A DNA stretch of 64,000 nucleotides. It comes from Cercophora sp. LCS_1. Taxonomy: Eukaryota; Ascomycota; Sordariomycetes; Sordariales; Lasiosphaeriaceae. The stretch spans positions 248,001 through 312,000 of the forward strand of contig JAPZLL010000002.1 of the NCBI GenBank assembly GCA_036250225.1, in the 5' to 3' direction. The notes beneath the pieces are model-generated. The model searched no databases. It was not told the origin of the DNA and saw only the letters and a list, made by a program, of their open reading frames with translations. Each line of letters starts with the position of its first letter. Positions within the stretch are counted from its first letter, which is position 1. Below, piece after piece: positions 1 through 11,655 of this stretch. The translations under genes were made by a program, and so were the position numbers.

Positions 1-103
1 ATCCCATGGGTGCGATCCAAACCAAGAAAGCCAACCAGCCCGCCAGCCAGCTACGAATCGAATCTCCCTCGCTCCCGCCCAACGGGAGTCCACAGGATGC
101 ACC

Positions 104-1653
104 TTACTCCCCAGGCATCCCATTCCGCAAATTCTCATACGCGCTAACCGGATAACTCAGCAGATTCTCCCCGCTCCGATCCAACCCGCCCATCTCCCCC
201 GCCACCGTGGCAACCAGGCTCTCCGGCCCCTTCTTATCCCCACTCGCCTCCCAATACACGGCGCCACCCAGCCCGCGTCCAACGAGATACCGCGCCTTAG
301 CCTGCGCGCTTGAAACAGTATCATAGCTGATCAACTCCCTCTTGCCCTCATCATAGCTGTAACTCGCCTTGGCGACATCATCATACACCTCCTTTGCACC
401 GGGACGCGGGAGGTCTCGGTACAGCCAGACGCCTTGCTGCAAACTACCCTGTCCGATCCCGTTATACGGTTGGCCTAGACCGGTTGTTGCCTCGAAGGAG
501 CGGCCGTAGAGGGGCAACCCGAGGACGATTTTATCGGCGGGGATACCGCGCGCGACGTAATCTTTGACGGCTTGTTCGGTGCTGAATTTGGTGGATTGGG
601 GGTTTGCGCCGTTGGCGTAGAGATTACTCTGGTGGCCGGAGGTGGAGTCCCAACTGCCGGCGTAGTCGTACGCCATCAAGTGCCATGCGTCGAGGTACGG
701 GTCCATACCCTTGAGATCCATGGTGCCGTAGTGTTGCGAGCCGGCTGGCGCGGCGATGGTGATTTGGAAGTGGTAGTTGGGTGCGTGCTTGGCGGCGTAT
801 TCATCGAGGGCTTTGCGGCAGGCTGCGAGCAACAGGATGTAGTCGCGCGCTTCGTTGGCGTTGGCGGGGTATTCCCAGTCGATGTCGAGGCCGTCGAAGC
901 CCCAGTCTGCGACGAGCTTGACGGCGGAGGAGGCGAAGCGTTGGCGGCCAGCTTCGGTCGCGGCTACGGGCGGGAACTTGGGCGAGTAGGTCCAGCCGCC
1001 GATGGAGAGGAGGATTTTGAGGTGGCGGTTGCGTTTCTTGAGGAGGTAGAGCTGCTTGACGCAGCCGTAAGCGTTGTTGCCTTGGTCGTTCCACGAGTCG
1101 GTTGGGTAGTGCTTTTGGAAGTCGGACCAGGAGTCGGAGGACTTGACTTCGCCGTCGGCGGCGATGTCGGCGAAGGCGTAGAGTACGCGGTTGATCTTGT
1201 CCACGGGGAGTTGTTGGGGTTGGAAGTCGGCGCCGTAGACGCCCCTGGTTTGTTAGTGGGAGGGACAAATAGTGATGAGGGGACATACCAGTTGGTGAAG
1301 TAGAGAGCGTTGCTGTAACCGTTACGGGGGTGTCCACCCGTCTGAGGCGAGGGCTGGTCACCCTGAGGTGTCGTGGGAGGAGTGTTGGGCCCGGGGTTGC
1401 CGTGAGGGTGCCCGGGACTGGCGACGGCTGGCTGGGTGGCCTGCGGGCTATACTTTTCGGTAAACGCCAGCGGAGACAGCGGGATCCCGTTGCCGGTCGG
1501 GGCAGCCGGGGCAGGGCCGTCTGCATAAACCGTCTCGGTGGCCGTTACGGTCACCACGGCGCACTGGGACCCGGCATCGTTCTTCTGCAGCTTCGGGGCT
1601 GCGGACCCCGGGGCTGCGAGCAGCAAAGGAGCGAAGAGAAGAAAGGACAGCAT
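104..1653 (-). CDS. Secreted GH18 endochitinase
   Basis: Family 18 glycoside hydrolase cleaving beta-1,4 bonds in chitin, predicted to act outside the cell or in the wall. Exons on the minus strand are 1653-1289 and 1244-104, with a 44-nt GT-AG intron, giving 501 aa. The ATG at 1653 opens a hydrophobic signal peptide (MLSFLLFAPLLLAAPGSAAP). A Pro/Ser/Thr-rich linker follows (about residues 20-110), then the TIM barrel. The barrel shows the substrate-site motif SIGGWTY (about 202) and the catalytic DGLDIDWEYP (239-248), with Glu246 as the general acid. The joined region reads ALYFTNW-GVYGADFQP, the usual start of fungal subgroup-A chitinases, which supports the splice. There is no chitin-binding module and no GPI signal. 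Family and activity are secure from the motif; whether the job is wall remodelling or nutrition cannot be told. Confidence 0.95.
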
Positions 1654-2847
1654 GGCGTACACACTTGCCGGTAACGTTGGGTAAGGACTGAAGGGGGCAA
1701 CCGCAAAAGAAGAAGACGGCTGTCCGATCAAGAGAGAGAAGGCAATGGATATAGGGTGTGTCCCCGTCGCGACTCGCCACGTCCAAACCCCCGCGTAAGG
1801 AATGTGAAGGGTTGAGAAGAGAGAAGCTCTTGTGGGAGGCGGGCCAGCTCACCGTCCTTAGACTCTGTCGCAGAGTGGTGGAATGGAAGTCTCGAGATGG
1901 CCCTCACCTGGCTCCCGCGCCCGCCGGGGCCTCGCCTCTATAAGGCATGCGCGCCCATCGCTCGACGAAGCTCTAGGCCCGCAATATTCTCGAGAGGAGA
2001 GCTCGCCGGAATGCGAGCTTCAATATCGCAAGCTATTCACCCAGCTCACGCTATCTTTAGCCTGAGAGGCGCAGACGGTGCTCGAGCTCATGTCGGCCCG
2101 GGAAACAGAGAGGAGAAACGTGGAGAAGAGCGCCATGATCTGAGCGATGTGCGCCTTGGCAGGACGGAAAGGAAGGGCGAGAGAAGGAAAAGAGCGGGTA
2201 TATCGGCCACAATATTGACGTTCTCCTGCAAGGGGCGACGAGCGGACACGGGATGGCACTTCATCCGCCAACTCGCGCCGGCATCCGGATATGCGGACAA
2301 TCAACGAGATAATGCAAGCACGAGCGCTGCCACGTTGCGATTGCGAGTAGATCGGGGTCGGCACTTTTTGTGTCGATTCTGCAATGTTTTCTCCGATCTC
2401 TTGTCAACCATATCCCTGTTTCTTGGACGCGCCGTCCTGGAATGAACAAGACGACGGTTGGAAATTCCTGTTTCGATCGCCAAGTGGCGTCGGCAGATTC
2501 ACGTTGTGCGTCGCGGGCAGTGCGAGTCGGGGCCCGCCCATTCGGTAGTGGATGCATGCCACAGGCCTGCCGCGGGGAGGACCCGTCAAGCAGTGCAACG
2601 CTCTTGCATGACTTGGGTTTGGCGAGTGTGGCGCAAGTCCTCAATTCAAAATGTTTCTCATCAGATCTCATCTTGCCCATTCATGTTCTCATTCAATGAT
2701 TCAGCCCATGGTAGGGAGTTCGGAAAATGCAAAAATGGTATCAATCCAAAGTTCCAAGCCAATCCTCCCCAGCCCAACGCCATAATTATCCCCAAACCCA
2801 CCCAACGCCACATGACAAAAAGAAACATTGTCAGATCCATTCCTCCC
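1654..2847. other. Intergenic, chitinase upstream region
   Basis: This stretch lies 5' of the chitinase and 3' of the next minus-strand gene. Several overlapping open frames exist, but none has a recognisable domain or a coherent splice structure. I see no coding gene here. Confidence 0.6.
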
Positions 2848-3437
2848 CTACTTCTTTTCCACTTTCGTCTCCTCCATCTCCTCCACCCGCTCAACCTCTC
2901 TCTTCTCAAACCCCATCTCAGCCCATGGCATCAACCCATACCACCCAAGCCACCCCACCATCCCCCACATCCCGCCTCCCACACCCATGACCTTCTCCCA
3001 GATCCCTCCCTCCCACTCATAAATCACAACCCCCAGTATCCCCTCGACAAGCACCATCAACGCCAACGCAACACCCCCAATCGCAAGCCTAAACCACGCC
3101 GATCTTGGAATCTCGTACCGCACCACCAACACTCTGGCCCATACCGCTGCGCTGACCAGCAGGAACGGGATAAGCACCTGATGTGACGGGAGAGTGACCA
3201 GTTGTGTGATGGGCGTGTGGTTTGAAAAGGCGAGGTAGGATAACAGTGCCGCGGAGGTGAAATCTAGCACATGTTAGCGACTCCTTCACTCCAAATCTGT
3301 GGGGAAAAAAAAAAAAAAAAAAAAAAAGGGGACATACTCAGCAGGAAATAAATCAGCGCAAGCCGGACGATGAAAAAAGCAAGGGCAACGTCCCAGAGCA
3401 GTTCGACGACCGATTCTGTTGTTTCGAATAGGATCAT
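2848..3437 (-). CDS. Small multi-pass membrane protein, unknown function
   Basis: Two exons, 3437-3338 and 3263-2848, give 171 aa. The 73-nt intron contains a 23-nt T run on the coding strand (A run on the plus strand at 3305-3327). The protein starts MILFETTESVVELLWDVALA and has about four hydrophobic segments (roughly residues 12-35, 40-48/60-80, 90-112, 128-145). It ends in a charged tail rich in E, K and V. The hydrophobic pattern continues smoothly across the splice (YFLL-N-FTSAALLSYL), which supports the model. I do not recognise a family. By topology it is a membrane protein; nothing in the neighbourhood suggests a role. The 3' part of the coding strand is strongly G-rich compared with the 5' part. 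Confidence 0.72.
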
Positions 3438-4114
3438 TCTCCTTCTTTCGCCGTTGATTTCGATGGTTGTGGCGATATGATGATGATGATGACGTGTGTG
3501 TGTGATGTTGCCGTATAAGTGTTGGGACTCGGCAACTACGTTGTTGATCTTCAATTGATGAAGCAATGATGCGATAATGTGGTAGTGTCTTTAGGTTGAC
3601 AATGATTGAGAGGAACCGTTTACACGAAAAAGCGTCGAATTTATGCAGTCGTCGTCGACAAAACGCATTCATCACGAGGAGGTCATAACAAGCGCGGCGT
3701 GACTTAGCGGTGGTGTGACAATCGGGTGACACCACACTTTCAACCCACAATTCCCGGCAGTGAGCAGAGCCTCAGCGGACAAAGTCGGGAACGGCCAAAA
3801 GTGGGCAGAGAATAATTGTTAGTCTTTTCCGCGACACATCATGCTTGCATCACCCAATGCACTCGGGCATCACGAGATGTTGAACGGCCAACAGGCCATA
3901 AATAAGCTACCTATCTAACGGATTGACGATTTGAGAATCCTCCGCAGACAAACGCTGAATAGATACGCCACTGTATCCCAAAGCTGATTCTATGTCGACC
4001 ATTGGCGGCGTAGCACTTGTATTCTCCCCACTGCCTCTCCTGCCTCCCTGGGTATCGTCTTCGCGCCTCATAACTCATCGCCTCAATCACATCGAAAAAC
4101 CGTAAAGCCGTACC
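3438..4114. other. Intergenic, low-complexity leader
   Basis: The region holds the leader of the membrane-protein gene, with (ATC)n/(CA)n-like simple repeats near 3478-3505 (tgatgatgatgatg followed by gtgtgtgtgt on the plus strand). It also holds the 3' flank of the RanGAP gene. I see no gene. Confidence 0.6.
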
Positions 4115-5420
4115 TTAGATAGATGTCTTTTCCAGCTTTTTGGCCAGATCTTCCACCTCCTTGTCCTTGAGCTGAACCGTCGGCTCCTCCTGCGCCTCCT
4201 CGGCCTCCTTGATCAACTTCTCGGCCCGCTCCTCGACACCTTCCTCCTCTTCTTCCTCCTCCTCCTCCTCCTCCTCCTCCGACTCGTCCTCCAGGTCGCT
4301 CAGGCTATCGAGACCCCACTCGTCCTCGACCACAACATCCCCAGCGAGACTCTCCTTTCGTTCCTCAAACAACTCCTGAAGCGCAATGATGGACTCATCC
4401 TCCTCCGACAACTTGTTGCCGTTGAGCTCGATCTTCTTGAGCGCCGGAAGTGCCTCCTTTGCTGCCGCAGCCAGAGCCTTGAGGCCGCCCGCTGAAATGT
4501 CGTTGTACTGCAGACGAAGAACCTCCAGCTTGGCATTCTTGCCCTTAGCAAGCGCCTTACCCAGCGCAACACTGCCCTTGTTGCTCAACAACAGCTCGCC
4601 AACGCCCAGCTCCTTGATCTCGGTCCAGCCAGGTGCCACCTGCGCCAGCGCCTTGGCGCCCAGCAGAGTCGAAGTGTTGTCCTGAAGATCGAGCACCCGA
4701 AGCTCGGTGGCGTGACGCAGCCCCTCGCTAAGGAGATGCGAGATACCCTCTTGCCTAATGCCGTTCTGAACCATCTTGACTTCTCTGACTTTGTTGTGTA
4801 GGCTAAACGTCTTTGCCCAAGCCGTCATACTCCCGTTCTCCAACCGGTTGCGGCCGCAGATAACCGTCTCGAGGTATGGGACATCCTGTCCCTGCTTGCG
4901 TGCCTCCTCCTTCTTCGCGTGGAGCTCAGAAAGAGCATCGGCGATCAGAATACCAGCGTGGGGACCAAGGCCGTTGTTGTTGAGGTAGAGATGCTGCAGG
5001 GGGACGTGGGCGGCAAGGAATGCGACAAGTGGGGCCTGGGTGTTGAGACCGAACGCGTTGTCGTTGAGGTTGATTGTGTTGAGTTTTGGAAGGTTAAGGA
5101 TCGAGGTAAGAAGAGACGAGAGGGCTTCGGGGATTTCGTTGAGAAGACGGCCAGTAAAGATATCGGCGAGGTTGGCGATCTGACACCAAGGATTAGCATG
5201 CGCCGAGAGCTACCGATGAACAACGTACCCTCAAATTCTTCTTTGTTGCGAGAACTTCTCCCAAAAGTTTGCAGGCGCCGATGCCCAAAGTATTCCCGAG
5301 CAAGCGAACCTCCTCGACGTCGTTGGCGCGCAGGTCGGCAATGTGCTTCTCGAGGTCCTCGGCCGTGTCGAGCTTCAGACCCTTCCCCTCGAGGGAGAAG
5401 ATCTTGGTGGAAGTAGCCAT
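4115..5420 (-). CDS. rna1: Ran GTPase-activating protein (RanGAP/Rna1)
   Basis: Stimulates GTP hydrolysis by Ran in the cytoplasm and so sets the RanGTP gradient for nuclear transport and spindle assembly. Exons 5420-5229 and 5179-4115 give 418 aa. The 49-nt intron falls between KKNLR and IANLADIFTGR at phase 0. Consecutive leucine-rich repeats run from about residue 30 to 340, with motifs such as LYLNNNGLG, LRLQYNDIS and IELNGNKLS. A long acidic stretch of Glu/Asp follows (plus strand about 4240-4300, tcc repeats), then a short charged helix ending KKLEKTSI. This LRR-plus-acidic-tail layout and length match yeast Rna1. The start is supported by MATSTKIFSLEGKGLKLDT, a typical RanGAP N-terminus. 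The gene is divergent from the zinc-finger gene, with 494 bp between starts. Confidence 0.96.
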
Positions 5421-5914
5421 GTTGGAGGATTTGGATGTGTATAGTACCAAGGAAAGCGCGTAGAAGCAGTGGAGGAAAATGAAAGCCGCGAGTGCAAAGA
5501 AGATACACGTCGAGTGTTCAGGCAGACTTTTGGCGGGGGAGGGGTAACATGGAACAAAAAACATAAATGGTTGCTTGGGCAGGACCCCACTTGCATTCCC
5601 CTAGTCTGCAGGGATGTCACAATGGCAATCCGTGACAGCTGTTGGCAGCCGTAGGCTGTCGTGCGACGGCGCGGCTGACTTTCGCGTGACGAACGATCAC
5701 CGTGAGCGCAACAACATTCTGGCGACATCATTATAGACACAACTGCTTTGTCCGCATCAGTCGTAGCCTCTGCTCCAATTCTACCACTGCCTCGGTGTTC
5801 AACAATAACCTTCAACGGCTCCACTTGCCATCCACAACTGTACCCTATAAACTCCAATCGTAGCCGCGGCAGCAACCAATCCGATTAAATTGAGCCAACA
5901 CTCCTTCCGCTGCA
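5421..5914. promoter_or_regulatory. Divergent promoter, RanGAP / zinc-finger gene
   Basis: 494 bp separate the two start codons, so this must hold both promoters. It is CT-rich towards each start. I do not see a specific operator that I would defend. Confidence 0.5.
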
Positions 5915-6982
5915 ATGGCCAGGGCAGACTCCCCAGCCGACGATTCCCCCCTCTCGTCAATGGAGAGTTCCGAAGACGAATTCCCTGATGAGGCCACGGA
6001 GATCATGGAGGACGAGCGACCGACCAAGCGACAGAGGGTTGGCCCTGGCTCGGCCGCTTCGTCGGCGGTGATTCAGGAGGCCAATGCAGAGGGGGCTCCG
6101 ATTGACGATCTGGACAATCTGTCGTCCGACACAGAAGGCGACGTTCCGAGCTCACCGATCAATGCGCGCGCCGACGAAGACGACATCCAGGAGCAAATCA
6201 CGGTATGCGCCTGGGAGGGATGCACGGCCGGCGACATGGGGAATATGGACATGCTTGTCGAGCACATACACAACGAACACATTGAGAACCGCGCAAAAAA
6301 GTACACATGCGAGTGGGTTGGATGCTTGCGGAAGAGCATGGCGCACGCAAGCGGCTATGCGTTGAAGGCGCATATGCGCAGTCATACTAGGGAGAAGCCC
6401 TTCTACTGCTACCTGCCAGGTACAGGACCATCTCCAAGCAATGGGATAATGCTGACAGACTGAGCAGAATGCGATCGCGCCTTTACGCGCTCCGATGCCC
6501 TAGCGAAGCACATGCGCACAGTGCACGAGACGGAAGCGCTCCGACCATCCGACCCCGTCCCCAAGAGCTTACAGAGCGGCGGTCCCTCAGGAAAATCTTC
6601 CAAGCTCAAGATCATCATCAAGACGCCGCAATCGCACGCAACGGGGCAGGATGACACGGTCAACGACGACAGCGCAGGGGCCGACTCGGACGCCGAGATG
6701 TTCACACCTTTGACCGAGGACCAGGGCTTTGAGCCATCGGATCTTGCCATGCCCTTGCCGCGGCTTTTTGCGCTGTCGCGAAAACGGCTTCAATGGGCCG
6801 AAGCCGAGGCCGAGGAGTTGAGGCAAGAAATCAAAGTGTGGGAGGACAAGTACAAGCAGGACTGGCTGGACAAAGAAGTGCTCCTGGACCAGGTGGTGCA
6901 AAGCGAGCTGGAGTATACGAATCGAAGGAAGGCCGTCATATCGGGGGCGGCGGACGTGGTGGTGACCACGAGCGAGGCCTAG
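5915..6982 (+). CDS. Three-finger C2H2 protein, INO80 subunit Iec1-like
   Basis: Predicted nuclear zinc-finger protein. Exons 5915-6419 and 6468-6982 give 339 aa; the 48-nt intron interrupts the third finger (CYLP-E-CDRAF). An acidic, Ser-rich N-terminus (1-90) carries a basic patch, RPTKRQRVG, that may be a nuclear signal. Three C2H2 units follow at about 95-205: CAWEGC...HIHNEH, CEWVGC...HMRSH with linker TREKPF, and CYLPEC...HMRTVH. After a disordered segment comes a C-terminal helix (LSRKRLQWAEAEAEELRQE). The finger order and C-terminal helix resemble the fungal family annotated as INO80 complex subunit Iec1. That identification is from memory of the family and is moderate; it could instead be another GLI/Zic-type regulator. 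Gene structure is secure. Confidence 0.88.
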
Positions 6983-8957
6983 GCGGCTGCGACACGTCGA
7001 GAGATCTCGAAGGCTTTCAACCAGGGTTTGACCCAATGGAAACGGAGGACGATTGACGAGGACGTGTTGATTTCCCAGTGGTTGGAGGGGCTAGGTGCAC
7101 AGCATTCCTCTTCTGTATGTCTGGCAGGTTTTTTTTTAGGCACGGCTTCCCGGCAGCCAAAAGTGCAGGCTCTAATCTCGATTGAGTTGGCCTGGCGGTC
7201 TATTCATTGGTCTTGATCGGTCTATTTAGCATTTGATCTTGATCAGTGTTGTGTTTGTCGCACACGATCCCGTGAGACATTGTTTGACGTCGGCTCACTC
7301 ATCAGGCTGTCTCGAGTCTTGTCTGGTTGAGACTGACGTAGACTCGCTGCTCGGCAAAACCACGGAGCCAAAGCCTTGCCAAGCATGGGCTTGTGCAAGT
7401 AAACAAGCCCCTGACTGCCTCTCGCTGAAGTCGCAGACGAGTGGGCATACTTGATAATACCAACGGCTATAACCAACATGTATCGAGAGTTTGATTGAGA
7501 CCCGGAAAAAGAGGGATATAAGACATGACGATTCTCCTCGAATTCACCAGGCTGTCCAGTTCCAGCCAAACACTACAAGATTTGCACAAATCAACTCCTA
7601 TTGAGAACCACAACGCTCAATTGATTTGGATATATCCGCAGCATCACCAAACCTACAAACACCTCAACCATCCGGCACCGGACTGTCAATCCGGACCCGG
7701 GACAACGCCACTCTACCCGTGACGGCACACATAACCCGGCCCCACCACGCATGAACGCCCCCGACAGATACATACTCCCAAGGTGTGTAGAAAAAGTACC
7801 TCATATCCACCATCAATATACGGCAATGCAGCCCTCACGCCAGCCAGCCAACATTGTTGTCCCGACTTGCAGACTCCAAAACCTCTGTGCACTTGCGTCT
7901 CGAACCGTACCGTACCGTCGGACATTCCCACAACGCCACTTCCCACCTCCACACGCACCTTGCTACAGTTTATTGCCGCCGGTATCTCCGCACTTCTCCC
8001 CGTTCCTCTCCATCCTTCCGCGCCCCCAAAACCAAGATGGCCTGGACCACGTAACTCCAAGAAAGGACCAGACCAATCCAGTCCGGTCCAAAGCATTAAT
8101 TAGGACCAACCACCCGTGACAAGATCCAGAACGATCTACAACCCCCCTCGCTCGAAACCAAAACCAAAACCCGGACTCACACACCCGACACCCGGTGACC
8201 AGCCAAGTAACGAGCCAACCGGATAGGTACGTATCCCAAGTGCGTGTCCAAGTACGTACCCGACGCATGTAGTACGTATACGCCAGCATGTACACACTAT
8301 ACGACACAATGCAACGCTGGAACCCCCGGGCCGCTAGGGCATGTATATCCCGAACGACAGGGTGAATTTACCCAGGCGATATTTTGCCCGCGCCAGAAAA
8401 GTTCCTTTTTGGTGATCCTTTGATACTTGTCCATGTTCCGATAATGGGGTATGGCGATCGAGATCTGCGCCCCAAACCGAGATCGAGGCCAAAACCTCCC
8501 AACTTCCTCCGCAAGCGGCAGACCTAGACAGATAGCTGAGACGATCAGATCTAGGCATTGTGATGACCCCCTCCGGATCTTGGCCTAGGTCGTTTGTCAA
8601 TTGGTGTTCACTCTCTCTGCTACGTCCGTTGGTGTTTACTCCCCCCCTCTGCTGCCCATCTTTCTGCGTAGTCCACCCTCCGTCGTAACCTCCTCCAAAA
8701 TGTCCTCAGCAACGCGCAAAAGTGAACAAGCACAGCAGTGGGGAACTCCTAAACCTCCGACGGACAACCCACGGGACGGTATTAACACCTCACTGCACAG
8801 CCGGCCAGCCAGCCAGCCAGCCTTACACACGACCCAGGGGTGAGGATAGGTCTCATATCTCAATGGCGCCATCCCGGTGACGACAGCCGCGTACCTGCGT
8901 GTGCATAATACCGTAACCGTGACTTCGCTTATCCCAGCAAGTAAACCCGCCCCACTC

Positions 8958-9043
<86 letters not shown>

Positions 9044-9595
9044 NNNNNNNNNTTTATCCCACAATTAAACCCCCAAAAAACCCACACCCCCCCCCCCCCC
9101 CCCCCAAAAAAAAAAAAAAAAAAAAAACATGAGACGAACACTTGCATATCATGCGAGACCAAAAAAAAATGGCGCGCCAAAAAAGAGTTATTATAGTGGC
9201 AGGGGGTATATGATTTATATTACCACGTTAAATTAAGTAGAGAGTGATTCTGCCATGCAACCCAGTCTGTTTTCAACAGTTGACCGCCCACCCGCCTTAT
9301 CCCCAACGTCAGATTGGTGGTATCTGTATCTTCGCCAACGCGGGAACCGGTTGGAATGAACCGCGGGATGGATCCCAACGGCCGGGTAATCGAGTTTCTT
9401 TTGACCCGTACCCACCCATCCCGGATTCCGAATGGCGCAGCCAGAACAAAAAAAAAACAAACCAAATCTGCTCAGGGGGTAGATCGAAAGGACGGAAACT
9501 GCTACCACCAACCAGATTGCTCGCAGATCACAAGAGAGAAAAAGGGAAAACCCGCAATTCAATCATTCGCAAACAAGCAACAACGGAAGAGAGGC
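6983..9595. other. Gene-free intergenic region with assembly gap
   Basis: 2.6 kb between the zinc-finger gene and the sugar-transporter 3' end. Simple-sequence stretches include a four-fold agcc run near 8805-8822 and repeated aagtacgtac-like words at 8225-8285. A G homopolymer and an N gap lie at 8960-9052 and a C19-A22 tract at 9087-9127. I find no exon chain with a recognisable product. Confidence 0.7.
8960..9052. repeat. 84-nt poly-G run joined to 9-N gap
   Basis: Positions 8960-9043 are uninterrupted G and 9044-9052 are N. A 19-nt C run (9087-9105) and a 22-nt A run (9106-9127) follow closely. A pure G tract of this length abutting a gap looks like an assembly or base-calling artefact rather than biology. 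True length and content here are unknown. Confidence 0.9.
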
Positions 9596-11318
9596 TTAAA
9601 CCTTCTCTGTCTCGTTGATCTGCACCTCCTTCTCGACCTGGCGGATGTCGAGACGGGCAACGTCGGCGTCCTCGCCGTCGATGACCTTGACGAGCTCCTC
9701 GAGGGTGGGGCCGCGGGTCTCGACGTACATGAAGTAGACGAAGGTAAGCTCGAGGAAGATCCAGCACTAGACAATAGTTAGCCATCAATGTCAATTCTGC
9801 ATGTGGACAAAAACATACGGTGTAGATGAGGTAGAACTGCCAGGTCTTGTTCACGAAGTGGTCGAAAGCAAGAGGGTTGGCGTAGATGTTGAGGGTAAGG
9901 GCGGCCTGAACGGAGACGTTCATGATCATGAGACCCTTGGCACGGAGCCTGTAGGGGAGAATCTCAATGGCGTAGGCGACGAGGAGACCAGACCAGGCGA
10001 GCGAGTACATGAAGCCAAAGAGCCAGATGAAGAAGATCATGGCGTTACCGGCCTCGCGCGAGCCCTTGGTCTCGTAGACGGCGCAGGTGATGGTCCAGAA
10101 GACAAACGTGCCGAACATGCCAGCGGTGGAAGCCAAGAACATGGGGCGACGGCCAATCTTGTCGACAAGCATGGCCATGGTAAGCGAGGTGATGAGAGCG
10201 AGGACGGTCTGACCGGCGGAGAGACCGAGCTTGGCGGTCGAGCCCTCGATACCGGCGGACTCGTAGAGCTTGGCAGAGTAGTTGGAGATAATGGCATTGC
10301 CAGACCACTGCGAGAAGATACCGAGAGACAGGAGGATGGCAAGGCGGTAACGGTTGCCGCGGGTCTTGAAGAAATCGGCATAGCTGGAGTTCTTGGAGCT
10401 CTCGAACTCGAGGCGGATGGTCTCCTTGATCTCGCGGAACTCGAACTGGACTGTGGGGTGGTTCTCGTTGCCGTTGGCGTGGTACTTGGCAAGAATGCGG
10501 AGAGCCTCCTCGTGGCGGTCCTTGGCCATGAGGAAACGGGGCGACTCAGGCACCCAGTAGATGAAGGCGATCTGGACCAGCGAGGGGAAGGCCTGGATGA
10601 GGGCGGGCACACGCCACGACCACTCAGAGTTGGCAAAGTCGGTACCGAACGAGATCCAGGCGACGATGAGGGCACCGACGTTCCACAGGCAGTTGTAGAC
10701 AGTGGTGAGACGACCACGATGCTGGGGATGGCACAGCTCGGTCAGAAGCATGGGCGAGGCAAGTTGGGCAAGCGAGTTGCCAAAGCCAAGCATGACACGG
10801 CCGCCCATGAAGGTGTTGAGGTCCTTGCAGCTGCCCTGGAGAATGGCACCAACGACCATAATGACGCAGCCGATGGCGATGGGGAGCTTACGACCGAAGT
10901 TGTCGGTCAGGATGGGGCTGTTTACACTGTCAGCGCGCGCTCGATCGCCAATTGGCGTCGTTTTGGCTTACACGAAAGGAATGGAGACAAGGGAACCGAT
11001 CTGGTAGAGGGCACCGAGGAGACCCAACAAGCTACCTGACGGGTTGCCGAAGTAGTCCTTCCACTCGTCAAAGTTCTGGACGGCGTTGAAGAACATGCTG
11101 TTGGCATACTGTCAGCAGGGTTGCCCCAGACACAAGACACGAAACCATGCTCACCCATCGTAACCAGTGGTGGCAGAGGCAACGCAAAGAATGGCGGCGT
11201 AAAAGTAGAGCTTGCGGAGACCGGGGTCCTTCTTCCACTCGACGCGCTCGAATTGGGGAGCCTCCTCCTGGGCGTGCGCCACGGCGTCGTGGTTGGGCTT
11301 CTTGTCGAGAATACCCAT
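9596..11318 (-). CDS. MFS sugar transporter (hexose/lactose permease type)
   Basis: Proton-coupled or facilitative sugar porter of the plasma membrane. Exons 11318-11155, 11097-10972, 10917-9819 and 9766-9596 give 519 aa with three short introns. Sugar-porter signatures are all present: GYDGMFFNAVQ in TM1, DNFGRKLPI after TM2, WRVPALIQ and VPESPRFLMAK at the TM6/central loop, DKIGRRPM after TM8, and VETRGPTLEEL after TM12. Twelve hydrophobic segments can be counted. The first-exon sequence and the TM1 motif most resemble fungal proteins annotated as lactose permease or HXT13-like. Substrate cannot be fixed from sequence. Splice phases 2, 2 and 0 were checked at each joint. An antisense frame of about 400 codons overlaps it and is a codon-bias shadow. 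Confidence 0.94.
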
Positions 11319-11610
11319 TGTGAACTACGGTCGTCGTTCCGGACGAGGGTGTTCTGGTGTTGTTGACAGGGGTCTGATCCCAAAGGCGTGCGAGGACGAC
11401 ACTCTTTGTCTCCTGGGATCCGGTAGGAGAGGCTGGATGAGAGGGCACGAGGAGCAAGAGGAATCGAGGCCAGCTCGACGGGCGCAAGGGATTATAAACA
11501 AGTTGGCGGGCGTGCCGACACTGGCAACCAGAGGGGATCCGAGGCGGGCTGCCGGACCGTGAAAGCGACGCTGGGTCAGGATGGGGAAGAATGGGGAGTA
11601 GCACCCTCGA

Positions 11611-11655
11611 TGGGGCGTGGACGGGGTGTGGACGGGGCGTGGACGGGGCCGGTGT
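11611..11655 (+). repeat. 11-bp GC-rich tandem repeat
   Basis: Three to four imperfect copies of GTGGACGGGGY run through 11611-11655, about 295-335 bp upstream of the sugar-transporter start. It is a short minisatellite; any regulatory role is speculative. Confidence 0.7.

Noticed and set aside
572..1303. Long plus-strand open frame opposite the chitinase
   Set aside because: Its translation is Gly/Val-rich and lies antisense to the conserved GH18 domain. It is a shadow of C-biased codons.
8877..9180. Poly-Gly and poly-Pro open frames
   Set aside because: They are products of the G and C homopolymers around the N gap.
9801..11039. 412-codon plus-strand frame opposite the sugar transporter
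   Set aside because: It is antisense to a fully conserved MFS protein, low in complexity and crosses the introns of the real gene.
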